26,244 nucleotides of DNA, taken from positions 677,087 through 703,330 of the forward strand of contig NW_003155740.1 of the NCBI RefSeq assembly GCF_000003605.2, given 5' to 3'. The stretch's first letter is position 1. Every line of letters begins with the position of its first letter. Below the pieces are notes generated by a model, which saw nothing but the letters and a program-made list of their open reading frames with translations, did not search any database and was not told where the DNA came from. Positions 11,221 to 21,627 of this stretch are shown here, piece by piece. The stretch is from Saccoglossus kowalevskii. Its lineage: Eukaryota; Hemichordata; Enteropneusta; Harrimaniidae. The translations under genes and the position numbers were made by a program.

Positions 11221-12639
11221 TGTACTTACAACGGAGACGCCAAACACTCAATGTAAATAACACCTAATAGCATTTCAAGTTTCCCATCGAGTCGATATCG
11301 TTTGTATGAAAAGACATACATGTCATTGATGGTTCTAAACATACAGCCATTAGTTTTCTCAAATACTATCATGATAATCCCTCATGTTTACACCTTTCTA
11401 TAGGAAACATAGACGATGCATAATGACATAAACTATTGTAAAGAGTGTCATAAATTATTACCACGATCTCATTTACTTTTATTGATTTTAAATAACACAA
11501 TGCGTTCCCATGGCAACTGATATTCAATGGTTCATTCTTGCGTGGAATGTAGCAGTTATTTCTCCGAATACTACATGCAATTGACAATATATATATGGTC
11601 ACCTCAGTTGAGGGGGGGGGGGTCGATGACATCATATAATAATTATCAAGTATATGGCCACGACGTTATCGATTGAAAAACATTCCGTAGTTGGGATCAC
11701 TCAATCTAATATATATAATATAAGTTCAAATTCTATGTTCATTGTAATATTGTACTACTGCCGTGTGATACTAAGCATATGTGAAATGCATTGTGGGTAT
11801 TATGAATATCATAACATCTTATTTCAAAGACCCTATTTAAATTAAAAAGTTTAAATATATGTATATATGGATGGCGACATACTTTTCAATATTTGCTGGT
11901 GATATTAAAGGGCGGTGGTCGTCGCGCAGCGCGTGTTCGAATTTCATGTCAATAAACAATGTATTTTATACGCGTTGTACAAGTCGCTATGAGTCCCATA
12001 TCGAACACCATATACATATACACCTTCTACAGAAATTGGAGAAAATTCACAGCGAAAATAGTCCACCAGTTCAAACAATAGCATCGTGCAGAGAACAGGT
12101 GAAATAATGTATCACGTGATTCACAAACAACGAACACTTGTATGATTTTAAGTGAGTACCCACAATCCAAAGCGGGATAGTTTGTTGACAACGGTGCCTG
12201 TGTCATCACTGCTTCACTTTCTAACTTACGATGTCGAATTTCTACGAAAGCTGGATAATTCTGAGTTAGCGGAATCCCGCACGCTGTGCAGCTTCCAAGC
12301 CAACAGGTGATAACTGTGGTTAAGTTGCCTGGAAAATTACTAAAGTGATGTACTATGTAAATTTGCTTTTTTAACGAGACGTTAATAATTTAGATGTTTT
12401 TAATACCCTGTTTCGTCACGGGTATAAGCGCGCATATTCAGCAGACACCGTCGTTTCATATTGCATATGACCCTCGCCCTAGTTACGTTGTGTTGATTTG
12501 GACAGCGTGAGTGTTGACATATGACAGAAAAGGGAATATGCGGGGCTTTGTTGGTAGAAATCCACGACACTTTCTTGTATTGATATTTTTTTAACAATCG
12601 ATTTGCATTATAATACTGATCTTATTTGTTTCAATATAG

Positions 12640-12884
12640 ATTATAGAATCGACTGACGGTCCGCTGGCAACGAGTGGCGGTGTGATAACAGAACTCACTT
12701 GTTGATAGGTCGATGTACAGCAAAAAGAGTTAGCTCTTGACGACGTTGCCATCATACCGAGAAATTTGATTCCCTGTCTCCTCTGGTTGACTCAATCGAT
12801 TTTAAGTGACTGACTTTGGGCAATTATTTCTCGTGGCATTACGGAAGGTGATTCGTCATCCACGCTGTTGTTAAGAGGGACAAT
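12640..12884 (+). promoter_or_regulatory. Probable promoter/5' UTR of the Tctex1-type gene
   Basis: Base composition becomes more GC-rich here than upstream. A pyrimidine stretch ending in AG near 12639 could be a 5'-UTR intron acceptor. Two inverted half-sites of the RFX X-box type occur, GGCAAC at 12666-12671 and GTTGCC at 12745-12750, but they are about 75 bases apart and do not make one full X-box. No TATA box is seen close to the start codon. Confidence 0.3.
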
Positions 12885-13484
12885 ATGTTGGCCGCTCTAA
12901 AAGCTGCTGCTGCGAGCAGTCAACAGAATGATGGACTGCAAAGGGACAAATCACCGGCGCCCGCCGCCCCGAAGCCCAGCAGTGAGTCCACTGCGACAGG
13001 TGCAACCGGTGAGAAAAGTGATAAACCCGCAAGACCGTCGATAAGTTTGTTTGGCAAGAAGACGTCCATGTGGAACACACTGCATAAGATGATAGCAAAA
13101 GAAAAAGCCGCGCCCGCACAGAAAAAGTATGAGAATACCTACAAAATGAAACCAGATCCAGGCAGCGAGTTCCGATCTCATTTAGTTCGCCAGACCATCG
13201 AGGACATACTGTGCACCAGGCTAGAGGGGGAGAAATATGACCCCAAAAAAGCGGCACAACTGGCACGAAACCTGTCTGACGTCATAAAAACCAGAGTGAA
13301 GAAATTACACATCCCTCGCCATAAAATAGTCGCACATGTGATCGTCGGGTCGTGCCAGGACCAAGGTTTGAAATTGGGAAGCAGGTGCGTATGGGACGAG
13401 AAAACAGACAACTTCGCGTCGGGTTCTTTTAAAAATGGTTCGATATTCTGCGCAGCAACAGTTTATGGGATATATGTTGAATAA
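12885..13484 (+). CDS. Tctex1-domain protein, dynein light chain Tctex-type 4/5-like
   Basis: An intact 199-residue single-exon frame. The start is the first ATG after an in-frame TGA at 12849. Residues 1-80 are low-complexity and basic (Ala/Ser/Pro/Lys-rich), with a short SISLFGKKTSMWNTLHKM segment. Residues 82-199 form a complete Tctex1 fold: YENTYKMKP at the entry, IPRHKIVAHVIVG at 143-155, GSRCVWDEKTDNFAS at 165-179, and the family's usual end AATVYGIYVE. Tctex1 light chains dimerise and bind dynein intermediate chains or cargo; the TCTEX1D/DYNLT4-5 subgroup with long N-terminal extensions is often linked to cilia. The best fit is the DYNLT4/DYNLT5 (TCTEX1D4/TCTEX1D1) group; which paralogue cannot be decided by eye. 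Antisense frames across it are shadows. Confidence 0.9.
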   Translation: MLAALKAAAASSQQNDGLQRDKSPAPAAPKPSSESTATGATGEKSDKPARPSISLFGKKTSMWNTLHKMIAKEKAAPAQKKYENTYKMKPDPGSEFRSHLVRQTIEDILCTRLEGEKYDPKKAAQLARNLSDVIKTRVKKLHIPRHKIVAHVIVGSCQDQGLKLGSRCVWDEKTDNFASGSFKNGSIFCAATVYGIYVE

Positions 13485-13762
13485 TACATTATAACGTCAC
13501 CAAGCTAGTAACGGAATGTAGTCTTGTGTAGTTATTTAAACAGTTTGTCAAGACCGATCGTGAGTTCAAGTACTTGAAGTCACTTCTTGATCGGAATGCC
13601 CTCTTCAATATCCATCCATCACTCGCCGCTAAACGCCGAGATAGTATTTGTTCATCGAACAATATTGTTACGTTGCCGCACTGTAGGCTGGCAAAACAGG
13701 ACGCATTCGTGTATTTACTCAGGAGTCAAGGTACACATCACTTGTCATTTTAACTTCTATTG

Positions 13763-13768
13763 AATAAA
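13763..13768 (+). terminator. Polyadenylation signal of the Tctex1-type gene
   Basis: AATAAA lies about 280 bases after the stop codon at 13482-13484, with a tta/ttgt-rich stretch 20-30 bases on. It is the first canonical signal downstream on the + strand. Confidence 0.6.
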
Positions 13769-13799
13769 ATCGAAGAACGAGTTACCGTTATTGTCTATA

Positions 13800-15800
13800 G
13801 AGCGACTGCAACAGACGTGGTACAAAGGACTCGTATCGCATTCATAGGCAATCCATCCTAATATCTTTACTACAGGCTCAGTTTAAGTCAGAAACGACTA
13901 TTGTAGTGTGTTATTTCTATTGATTTAATCAAGCTCACAGTTTCCCACGTACATGCGATGTCAGCGTACAATACACCGAGGAGCGCACCATTGTATTCGT
14001 GTTTAACTACATCGATCTGGTATCGTAGTTTACATCATGATGAGAACATTAACGATGAGACTCGTGCAATGTTTGACGGAACCTGGATTGTTAGTGGTTT
14101 ATTTTAAGCAATACATTCACACATGTCTACCAGTCCCGAATTGTAACATAATAATTTATTAAGAGCATTAATTACAAACACACACAACAACTGTACACGT
14201 AGACTGTGTCTATAATTAGCGTTTGTAATGAATTAGTATTTTATAATTAGAGAGGCGTTACTGACGACCTTTCTCTGCGTGTGTCGATAGAAGACCTTCA
14301 GCATATTTGCATGTACTGCATCACATACTAGCTCTGAAGTAATAGGTTGAATATTCTCTCAAATCACAAAAAAAATAAAAATCACAATCACCTTAAACAT
14401 TTCTTAATTTCGTAAACTAATTTGCATATCAATGGTTTAGAGCGGAATCGTTGTAATTATTACAGTCAATGTATGTATCTCAATGTATTTTATATCTTAC
14501 ATGTTTGTGTGCCTTATTAATTATTTAAACATACGCAAATTAGGTTTCCACTTACAATAATCAACTTAGCAAGTATTTTAATAATCAGACATACACCCTA
14601 TTTACGTTCAGTATTTGGCGGCCATGTTAGAGTCCCGTTATCTTTAATGAGGCGGTGTAGGTGAAATTATATATTTTAGCATTTTTGAAAATTGTTTGGT
14701 TTGATATTGCATCCTTTTAAAACAATAGAACATAATTTTTATTCAAATGAATTTCTTGTTGACAGCAACGACCAGAATTCCCACGACGAAATAATGAATA
14801 AGCTATCGTATACATTATTACAATCGTTTTCGTATTTTCACATATACTCACAATTATCCACATTGCCTGTTGCTTTATATTGTCCTCGTTTAACTTTAAT
14901 TGTATTTAGCGTACGTGGGATATATCAATGACCTTTTATATGCAATAAACTTCTAGTCTTTATCGCAGTGGTCGTGACTAAGCAGTGTAATTGTCCCCGC
15001 ACAATAACGTTAGTACGATTGATTTAATACTGATCAATGTGAACGTTTATTATAATTGCTATGTTTATATATCAATTTCACTCCTATGCATTTCTGGGTG
15101 AATGTTAATTAACATCCGGTTAAGTTACAACGTGATGGGTGTAGTCATACAGGATGTGTCTTTAATTCACAACGGTAGTGAGAGACGGTTCAAAACTTTA
15201 TCAGTCTTTCGACACGTTTTTAGTGGTTCCACATGGACGAAGAGTTACAGTGACGTGAAGAGACGCCATATTGTTTTGATCTGTGTTACACATCAACATG
15301 AAGGTAATATTATTCAGAAATGTGTTCTAGAAACAGAGTATTAATTTTAGCCGAGATCTTAGTTTCATAGTATGTGTCCAGAATAGATTTCTGTATAAAA
15401 TTATCTTTATTTTGATGAATATGTCGATGTTGAGTACAGTGTGAATGAATTACATGCATTTTCTTTTCTAGTAATTCGTTGAAACAAGTAGTGACCAAAT
15501 TTCATAACAAAGAAAAGATATCCAACAGACGTTTGCTTTGATCAATGGTTTTGTTTCAAATTTAAATTCCACATATAAATACATTTTTTTTATATTATAT
15601 GATATTTTTGAAGTTGGTTAATCTTTTCGACCTGAATATCAACAAATTAAGACAATTGAGTATTTTCTTTGGACTTTATAAGCTCATGACGTGAGATTGA
15701 CCTACCATCAACTCATCTCTACATCATGCATTTTTAGAACTTCAAATACCGCATCCAACTATTAAATGTGGCGTATCTTTTCTCGCAGGAGGTGGGAAAA
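13800..15800. other. AT-rich intergenic DNA, no gene seen
   Basis: Only short frames without recognisable domains occur. An imperfect inverted repeat pairs taattacaaac (about 14167) with gtttgtaatgaatta (about 14220), enough for a small hairpin. No splice-linked coding exons were found. Confidence 0.45.
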
Positions 15801-15802
15801 AC

Positions 15803-15955
15803 TTAAAGCTGGAGGGTCGCCAACTGCGCATGCACGGGAATTGAGCCTCAAGCGACGATAACAACACACGCTAAAAATTGGTATACGCTTGTTTGTAAAC
15901 AATGACACGCTATGGCCTTCCGGCGCATGCACAGGAGACAACTCCACCGCTTTAA
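15803..15955 (-). mobile_element. TTAA-flanked MITE, copy B, inverted relative to A and C
   Basis: A 153-bp element between TTAA at 15803-15806 and TTAA at 15952-15955. Read on the minus strand it gives the same order as copy C: aaagcggtggagttgtctcc, gcatgcgc, ggccatagcgtgtcattg, tttacaaacaagcg, then cgcttgaggctcaattcccg, gcatgcgcag and an inverted terminus. It has no coding capacity. The short open frames overlapping it are read-through of the repeat. Confidence 0.8.
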
Positions 15956-17270
15956 GTAAGCCTCTTCTGTGTTTTGGCCGCTGGATAAATGACAATATGT
16001 CACTTATCATACGAAATCTATTTGAACTAACTTCGGGATTTTATTCATACTGTGTTGCATTCCGAAAAAAATATATTTCAGTTGTACGACCTCATAGATA
16101 TTGTCATTTAAAAATACTCCCAACGATTCACAGACATGGCCAGATAGGTAGCAAACGAAGCTGCAATTATCGACGACTGATGGCGCTGTATATATCAAAC
16201 AACTAGGTCAGACATTCCCAGGCAATATGGATATCAAGTTCAAATTAATATTGTTTGCACTATATAAACAAATCGCTCCATCTACTATTACTATCACATT
16301 TCCTTTGTCATGATTTTTGGTTTCATTTAGGCCAAAAACGAAATCTGTTTCTGATCCAAAGTCACTTGAACCTGAAGCGTTGCGGTGATACATGTATCTT
16401 TCTCTGAATAATAAGATTTCCTTATTGTGGTTTTGGCTCTCTATATAGTCAAGGTCAAATGAAATCTATTGACATCTGTCTGATGTATTTTGCACCATCA
16501 AATAGTCCACTTACTGCGTGACTCACACTTATACTTTAGGCGGGACGGCCTCTATGTGGTTTTGTGCAACTGTGTGCAAACAATTGTGGATTTACTGTTC
16601 TTGGGTTTAAAAATACGACTTGATTTCTCATTTTTGTTCATCGCTGTATGGTCAAAATGGTTCCAGATCGTGCCTGACGAGATTTCAGGAATTTTGGTAA
16701 GATCTGTTATATATTAGAATTCATTGCTAAACTCTTAGTATATTAAATAATTTAAAATTGATGATATGTAATTTTGTCTGTTTGTTATGTGATACGGTGT
16801 ATCAAAGAGCCCCATGCTGACCAAGGCTTAATAAGAATGACCCGTATTTCAGTCTTTCAATAGAGAGAGTAATGTTTTGAGATCTGATAGGCCTTTCTAC
16901 CGGAAATGATATACATATAATCGTGTATCAATGGGGTATTGTGAATTATATGCAATTACAGTATATCCCAGACAAATAAATGAGTTCATCGTTATACAAA
17001 CCATCACAATGCATTTCTATATATATTGAAAAGTGCTCGTCGTGACCTTAAGTTATATACACATATGTGAACATTGAATTCCTGCGGTGCTCACATTATA
17101 TCTAAATAATTGTTCACTAAATCATTAAAACACAGCATATATTTGAAATTAAAGTGATTACGTGTTGACAAATCCAATAAAACTTAAAACGCATTATTCA
17201 CTCCAAAGTAGTTAACGCATTATGTGTATAATAAACAAATCACTAAGGCCGCAAAGTTTCCTTGGCAAGT
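15956..17270. other. Intergenic DNA, no gene seen
   Basis: AT-rich sequence with short frames lacking any recognisable motif. No repeat copies were identified with confidence. Confidence 0.4.
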
Positions 17271-17276
17271 TTCGCA

Positions 17277-17435
17277 ATGATCGCCTATACGACTGCAGCT
17301 GCATCCCATGTTATCGAAATTGTGTCACATGTCGTTCGCGCAATGAATGAAGTAAATAACACTATGACCAACGTACCGACCGAAGCAATGATAGATCTCA
17401 GGGAGCATCCGAAGAAAAAATCATCGTCGATGTAG
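17277..17435 (+). other. Unrecognised coding-like small ORF (52 residues)
   Basis: The frame runs from ATG at 17277 to TAG at 17433-17435 and stays open upstream to a TAA near 17243. Its composition differs from the flanking AT-rich DNA. The translation is balanced, without the Phe/Ile/Tyr/Leu bias of random AT-rich frames: it contains AAASHVIEIVSHVVRAMNEV, which could form an amphipathic helix, and ends in a basic EHPKKKSSSM. I recognise no family. It could be a terminal exon, an old element fragment or chance. Confidence 0.2.
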
Positions 17436-18284
17436 TGACACCAAAAGCAGACTAGGAAGAAACTATAAAGGACGTCAATCTAAAAAAACGCTTGTTAATC
17501 TGGCGAAAGATGTTTTAAAATAGACATAACTTACCGATTTTTCAGTCAATTTTTAAAATCATTGAATCATGAACAAAATAATTATACCCAATTCATGATT
17601 TATCAAAAAATTGTTACTTTCTTGTTTATTTGTCCTGGTTTATAATCGTTGATGAAAATGTCATATAACTTTCGAAAATGACTAATTTCATGTATATATT
17701 AATCGATGATTAATCCTTGATTTTAAAAACATGTGCAATTTATATGTTTACGAATAAACTTTGTCATTTATATGTATACATTACTATCTTTATAATAAAT
17801 GGAACAAACTCATTTATATATAATCTATATACAGTATATGCCTCGATTAATTACAAATACAGTTGACATCTTATATGGTTAATTTACAAATATGTCACGA
17901 TACAAATATTGAAGCATAATAATTATATGTGTAGAATGTTAACAGTCACATCTTATTTATATATAATACACTATATTATACATCTGTCACCGTAACGCCA
18001 TAAGTAACGCCGTAATTTTGTGGTATTTTACGGGTATTTTCATCCTACCATATAAGGAAATGCGAATGATTACGCGCGTAAGCGTCCTCTAATAATAAAA
18101 ATAAACATGGCTGCCACCGGAGTCTGACCGGATTCAAGAAGTTCGCTGATTCTCTATGGGGTGAGATTACCGCCAAAATTGTCTCAATTGTTTTTTTCAT
18201 TATTGTTTTATTGTATTTTCATGTGATTGTCTATTTGTTTTGAAATTACTTGTATAATAATATAGAATACTTATTTGAACTTTA

Positions 18285-18535
18285 TTGTTACATTATTGTC
18301 ATATTTCGCTGTTATTCCCCATTATTCGATCATTATTTCTCCATTATTTCATTATTTCGTTATTATTGACACATTATTTCACTTTTGTTGTTTGTTTTGC
18401 CATTATTTCACTTATTTGCTTATTTCATTATTATCTCACAATTATTTGGACATTTCATGATTATTGTCACATTATATCAACATTATTTTTTACGGAATAT
18501 TATTATGTCATTATTTGGTTGCTATTTGTTCAGTT
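18285..18535. repeat. Cryptically simple AT-rich region with recurrent cattatttc
   Basis: The motif cattattt or a one- or two-base variant (cattattg, cattatttc, cgttatta) recurs at irregular 8-20-base intervals over some 250 bases. The two overlapping open frames here, rich in Phe/Ile/Leu/Ser/Tyr/His, are products of this repetition rather than genes. Confidence 0.7.
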
Positions 18536-18692
18536 CAGTGTAGGTATTTCATATTTTTGTGGATGTAATAATTTATTTTGTTATAACATTAGGCTATACT
18601 TATGACATTCTTTGTCGCTCCACTTTTCAAACCATGTTTCCGGGTCTTTTCCCATGACACCTTGCGGTGATTGTGAATCTGAACTTTTTAAA

Positions 18693-18740
18693 ATGGCGGG
18701 TAGCGCGAACAGTGTTTTGACTGAAGCTGTGCGGGTCCGG
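18693..18740 (+). other. Possible first coding exon (16 codons), unassigned
   Basis: An ATG in good initiation context (aaaATGG) opens a GC-rich frame reading MAGSANSVLTEAVRVR, followed at once by a donor-like GTGGGT at 18741. The composition contrasts with the AT-rich surroundings. No matching downstream exon was found in the window, so it could belong to a gene extending past the end, be a decayed promoter/exon fragment, or be chance. Confidence 0.2.
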
Positions 18741-19199
18741 GTGGGTGGGGGTGTAATACATAGAACTTGCCTAATGGAGAAATGGTTCTGTTTTTTAGGG
18801 GGATTTTAGGTATAAGTATCGGTCTTATTTCTGTTCAAGATAGGTATAAATATCAGTAATATTTTTCCGATTTGGTATACTTATGTAAGTGACAAAGGTG
18901 TTTCTATGCTCAAAATACATATTTTAATAAATAAATATACAATGCAACTGTTAGCTTACATGTGCTTCTATTGGAGATGCTCTTCTAATAAGCAAATACG
19001 GTAACTGTTTTATTTGGAATAAACAGTGATGACAGAAATGGTACTTTGGTATAAATATGGGTATACATTTTGCCACTATCCAGGTATAAAAATGGACACC
19101 TTTTTGAGCACTCAGGGGCACCTCTCTACCCAGCTGTGTATCAACTGCTCCTCGGGGCTTCAGCTAGTCCAATCTGATTAAAATAAGATCCTGGTTGGC

Positions 19200-19290
19200 T
19201 TATTTTTTTTTTATATAATTACTATAATTATTATTTATTTTAATTATTTACTATAATTATTATTATTTATTTTAATTACTTTTTAGCGTT
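19200..19290. repeat. AT-rich tandem duplication
   Basis: After a T run, a unit of about 30 bases containing ttactataattattattt and attttaatta occurs twice in direct orientation with small indels. Confidence 0.7.
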
Positions 19291-19381
19291 ACAATTATTT
19301 TGCAGCAATGGTTTTCTTCGGTGGTTTTTAATGAGTGTAGTAGTGTTGTTCAATAAGGTCGTTCTGATGTCCCTTCATATA

Positions 19382-19546
19382 TTAAAGCAGGGGAGTCGTC
19401 ACCTGCGCATGCGTTAGATGGCCATAGCGTGTCATTGTTTACAAACAAGCGTCTATGCATGAGCCTTTGCGATTTTAGTGTGTGTTGCTATCGTCGCTTG
19501 GGACTCAACTCCCGTGCGTGCGCAGGTGACGGCCCTCCCGCGTTAA
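19382..19546 (+). mobile_element. TTAA-flanked MITE, copy C (most complete)
   Basis: A 165-bp element between TTAA at 19382-19385 and 19543-19546. The left terminus, aaagcaggggagtcgtcacc followed by tgcgcatgc, is matched by the inverted right terminus with about 23 of 31 positions identical. The internal sequence shares atggccatagcgtgtcattg, tttacaaacaagcgt and cgcttgggactcaactcccg with copies A and B. It is non-coding, and the TTAA duplication points to piggyBac-type mobilisation. Confidence 0.85.
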
Positions 19547-19939
19547 ACACTTCAATAGTTGTGAGTCACTTAAAATTGTTTTTGGATTAATATAAAATTA
19601 TTGCAGCATTTATAGCTTTTTTGTGCTGTCAAGTAAATCATTCATAATATTCCAGGTCTTCCTAGCATCATTGTTGACATATGTGAGAAAAAATGATATA
19701 ACGTGGCTGTGACGACTTGTATATATTAGCAATATCGCATACATGTAGATTGCCAATAATCGCTGTATTAATTCTAATTCACGTAAAACTGTAGTAAATC
19801 AGAATTACAACACAAAATAAGTTAGCTCCAAAAGTTTGTTTCCAGAGATATTGCCACGAGAGAACGCTATCACAAAGTCATATTAATAACTTAATTTGCA
19901 TGGTAATTAGCACATTTTCAGCTGTTCCATGATTGTTCC

Positions 19940-20220
19940 ATTTATATCTAAAGAACCACTCATTGAATTTTTATGAAACTTGGATCATAGATGCTCTGAA
20001 TTGATGCCAGGTTTTTATTAGTTTTGGGTGAAATTCTGTACATAGTAATTACCTGATTTGCATAATGATTTGTAAATTTTTTCCTGATATCTCAAGCACT
20101 AATCATCACATTTCAATGAAACTTGGTACATAAATCCTCTAAAACTATACAGAGACCTGATTAGATTTGGGGTAAAGAATTTTGCATATTAGTCACCTAA
20201 TTTGCATAATTAAAGCATTG
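19940..20220. repeat. Two tandem copies of a ~150-bp dispersed repeat
   Basis: Copy 1 has its tgaaacttgg landmark near 19973 and copy 2 near 20117, a spacing close to 145 bases. Shared order: a ttga/atctcaagcactaatcatc segment, tcaatgaaacttggtacat, gctct, gacctgattagatttggggt, and tcacctaatttgcataat. Diverged copies occur at about 4055-4190, 7095-7250 and, inverted, 21895-22045. Confidence 0.65.
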
Positions 20221-20939
20221 TCAACAACATAGTCCCTTTCATGTTATTAATAATGAAAGATGTAGTCTGATTATATTTAAATATTGGGATAGTATTTAGC
20301 ATATTACTAACAAAATGTGCATGAACGCTTACAGTTATGCATAGTCTGCATATTTTGCATATTTTGTGATTTTATTTACTTTTGAGAAAAATGTCTGACA
20401 ATTGCTTAAATTTCAATGAAATCGAAAAGTAACTGGAAACAACAATAAACTTGTTATATCATGTTTTTATACCATATTTAACCAACATCTGTACAATCAA
20501 CTTTGTAAAATGAACAGAAATTACTACCAGTCTGCCATTTTGAATCAAATCACGAAAAAAAAATGACATGCATCAGTAACGAAGGGGATGGAGCAAGTAG
20601 GGAGGACTGGTGTTAGTTACAGGAATTAAAAAAAAGGCATTTTACGTTTTTACAGGAAATAAAATGAAAGTTCCGTTTACAGTAAAATATAGGTTTTTAC
20701 ACTTTACAGATAAAGACAATTCCATTTTACATTTTTATAATAAATTTGAAAATTTGTGTTTAAGAATCAAAATTGGAAATAGCGTTTAATGTAGAAAATG
20801 CTGTATACACTTATAAAAAAAATAAGATCTTTATACATATTACGGATGATTATAATTGCTGTCTACGAATTTACGTTATTTATTTATTTAAATTATATTA
20901 TTACGAAAAAAACAATTGATTTATAGCTTAAGAAAATAC

Positions 20940-21250
20940 CCCTTTGCCGACCTTCAGTAACCCATCATGACTAAGGTCAATACCAAGTTTGAATGAAATC
21001 GGTCAAGGCATGTCCGAGAAACGGTCGATGATATATCCAAATGTTGATTTTTTTGTGTTTTTTGAGACGAAAAAATCTGTCAGTCGGTCAAAGGTCAACC
21101 AAACCAAAAATAAATCGATGTGCATATGTCTCCCAATGTGACTTGTGTTTGTACCCAGGTTTGAAGAAAAGTTGTCAAGGTATCCCTGGAAAACGAATGG
21201 AGCCCAAACCATAAGTCCTTGTTTCGGACTACGTCCGCCGGGGACTAATT
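20940..21250. repeat. Repeat with two internal sub-copies and a terminal hairpin
   Basis: The block 20975-21025 (ccaagtttgaatgaaatcgg, tcaaggcatgtccgagaaacgg) recurs in diverged form at 21155-21200 (cccaggtttgaagaaaag, tcaaggtatccctggaaaacg). A short hairpin-forming segment follows, in which agtcc at 21214-21218 can pair with ggact at 21226-21230 or 21242-21246. An open frame on the minus strand here reflects the repeat and is not a gene. Confidence 0.5.
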
Positions 21251-21627
21251 ATCATGCAACTTTTATTTTTCATACGTCTATCCTTGTTTGTATCTGAATT
21301 AAAAGACACATAGGAAATGGATATATATGTAAAGTCAACCTAATAGTTGCTAAAATCTATTGGTATTCAGTCTACTTAGATATGCGCACACTGGAAATTT
21401 TTAGACAAAAGGGACAATGAAAAATGTATCAATTGTGTTTGGCAAATAAAAACAAAATTTCCCATTTTGGAATTATGTTATATCACGATAATTAAACATT
21501 ATACATAACATACTTTGACTGAGGTATAGCACGTTGAGCACTACCTAGATATTTGCTTGTTAACTTCAGAGTTGCAGTACATGATTTAGCGTCTGTTGGC
21601 TATCATGCTAACAACCAAACTCTTCAA

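Noticed and set aside
11920..11950. tRNA-like B box (gtgttcgaattt)
   Set aside because: It does not match GGTTCGANNCC at the key flanking bases, and no A box or cloverleaf could be drawn around it.
12871..13411. Three minus-strand frames across the Tctex1-type gene
   Set aside because: They are antisense to an intact, recognisable domain protein and have no similarity of their own.
15102..15344. 80-codon plus-strand ORF
   Set aside because: There is no recognisable motif, no initiation or splice context, and surrounding frames of similar length look equally random.
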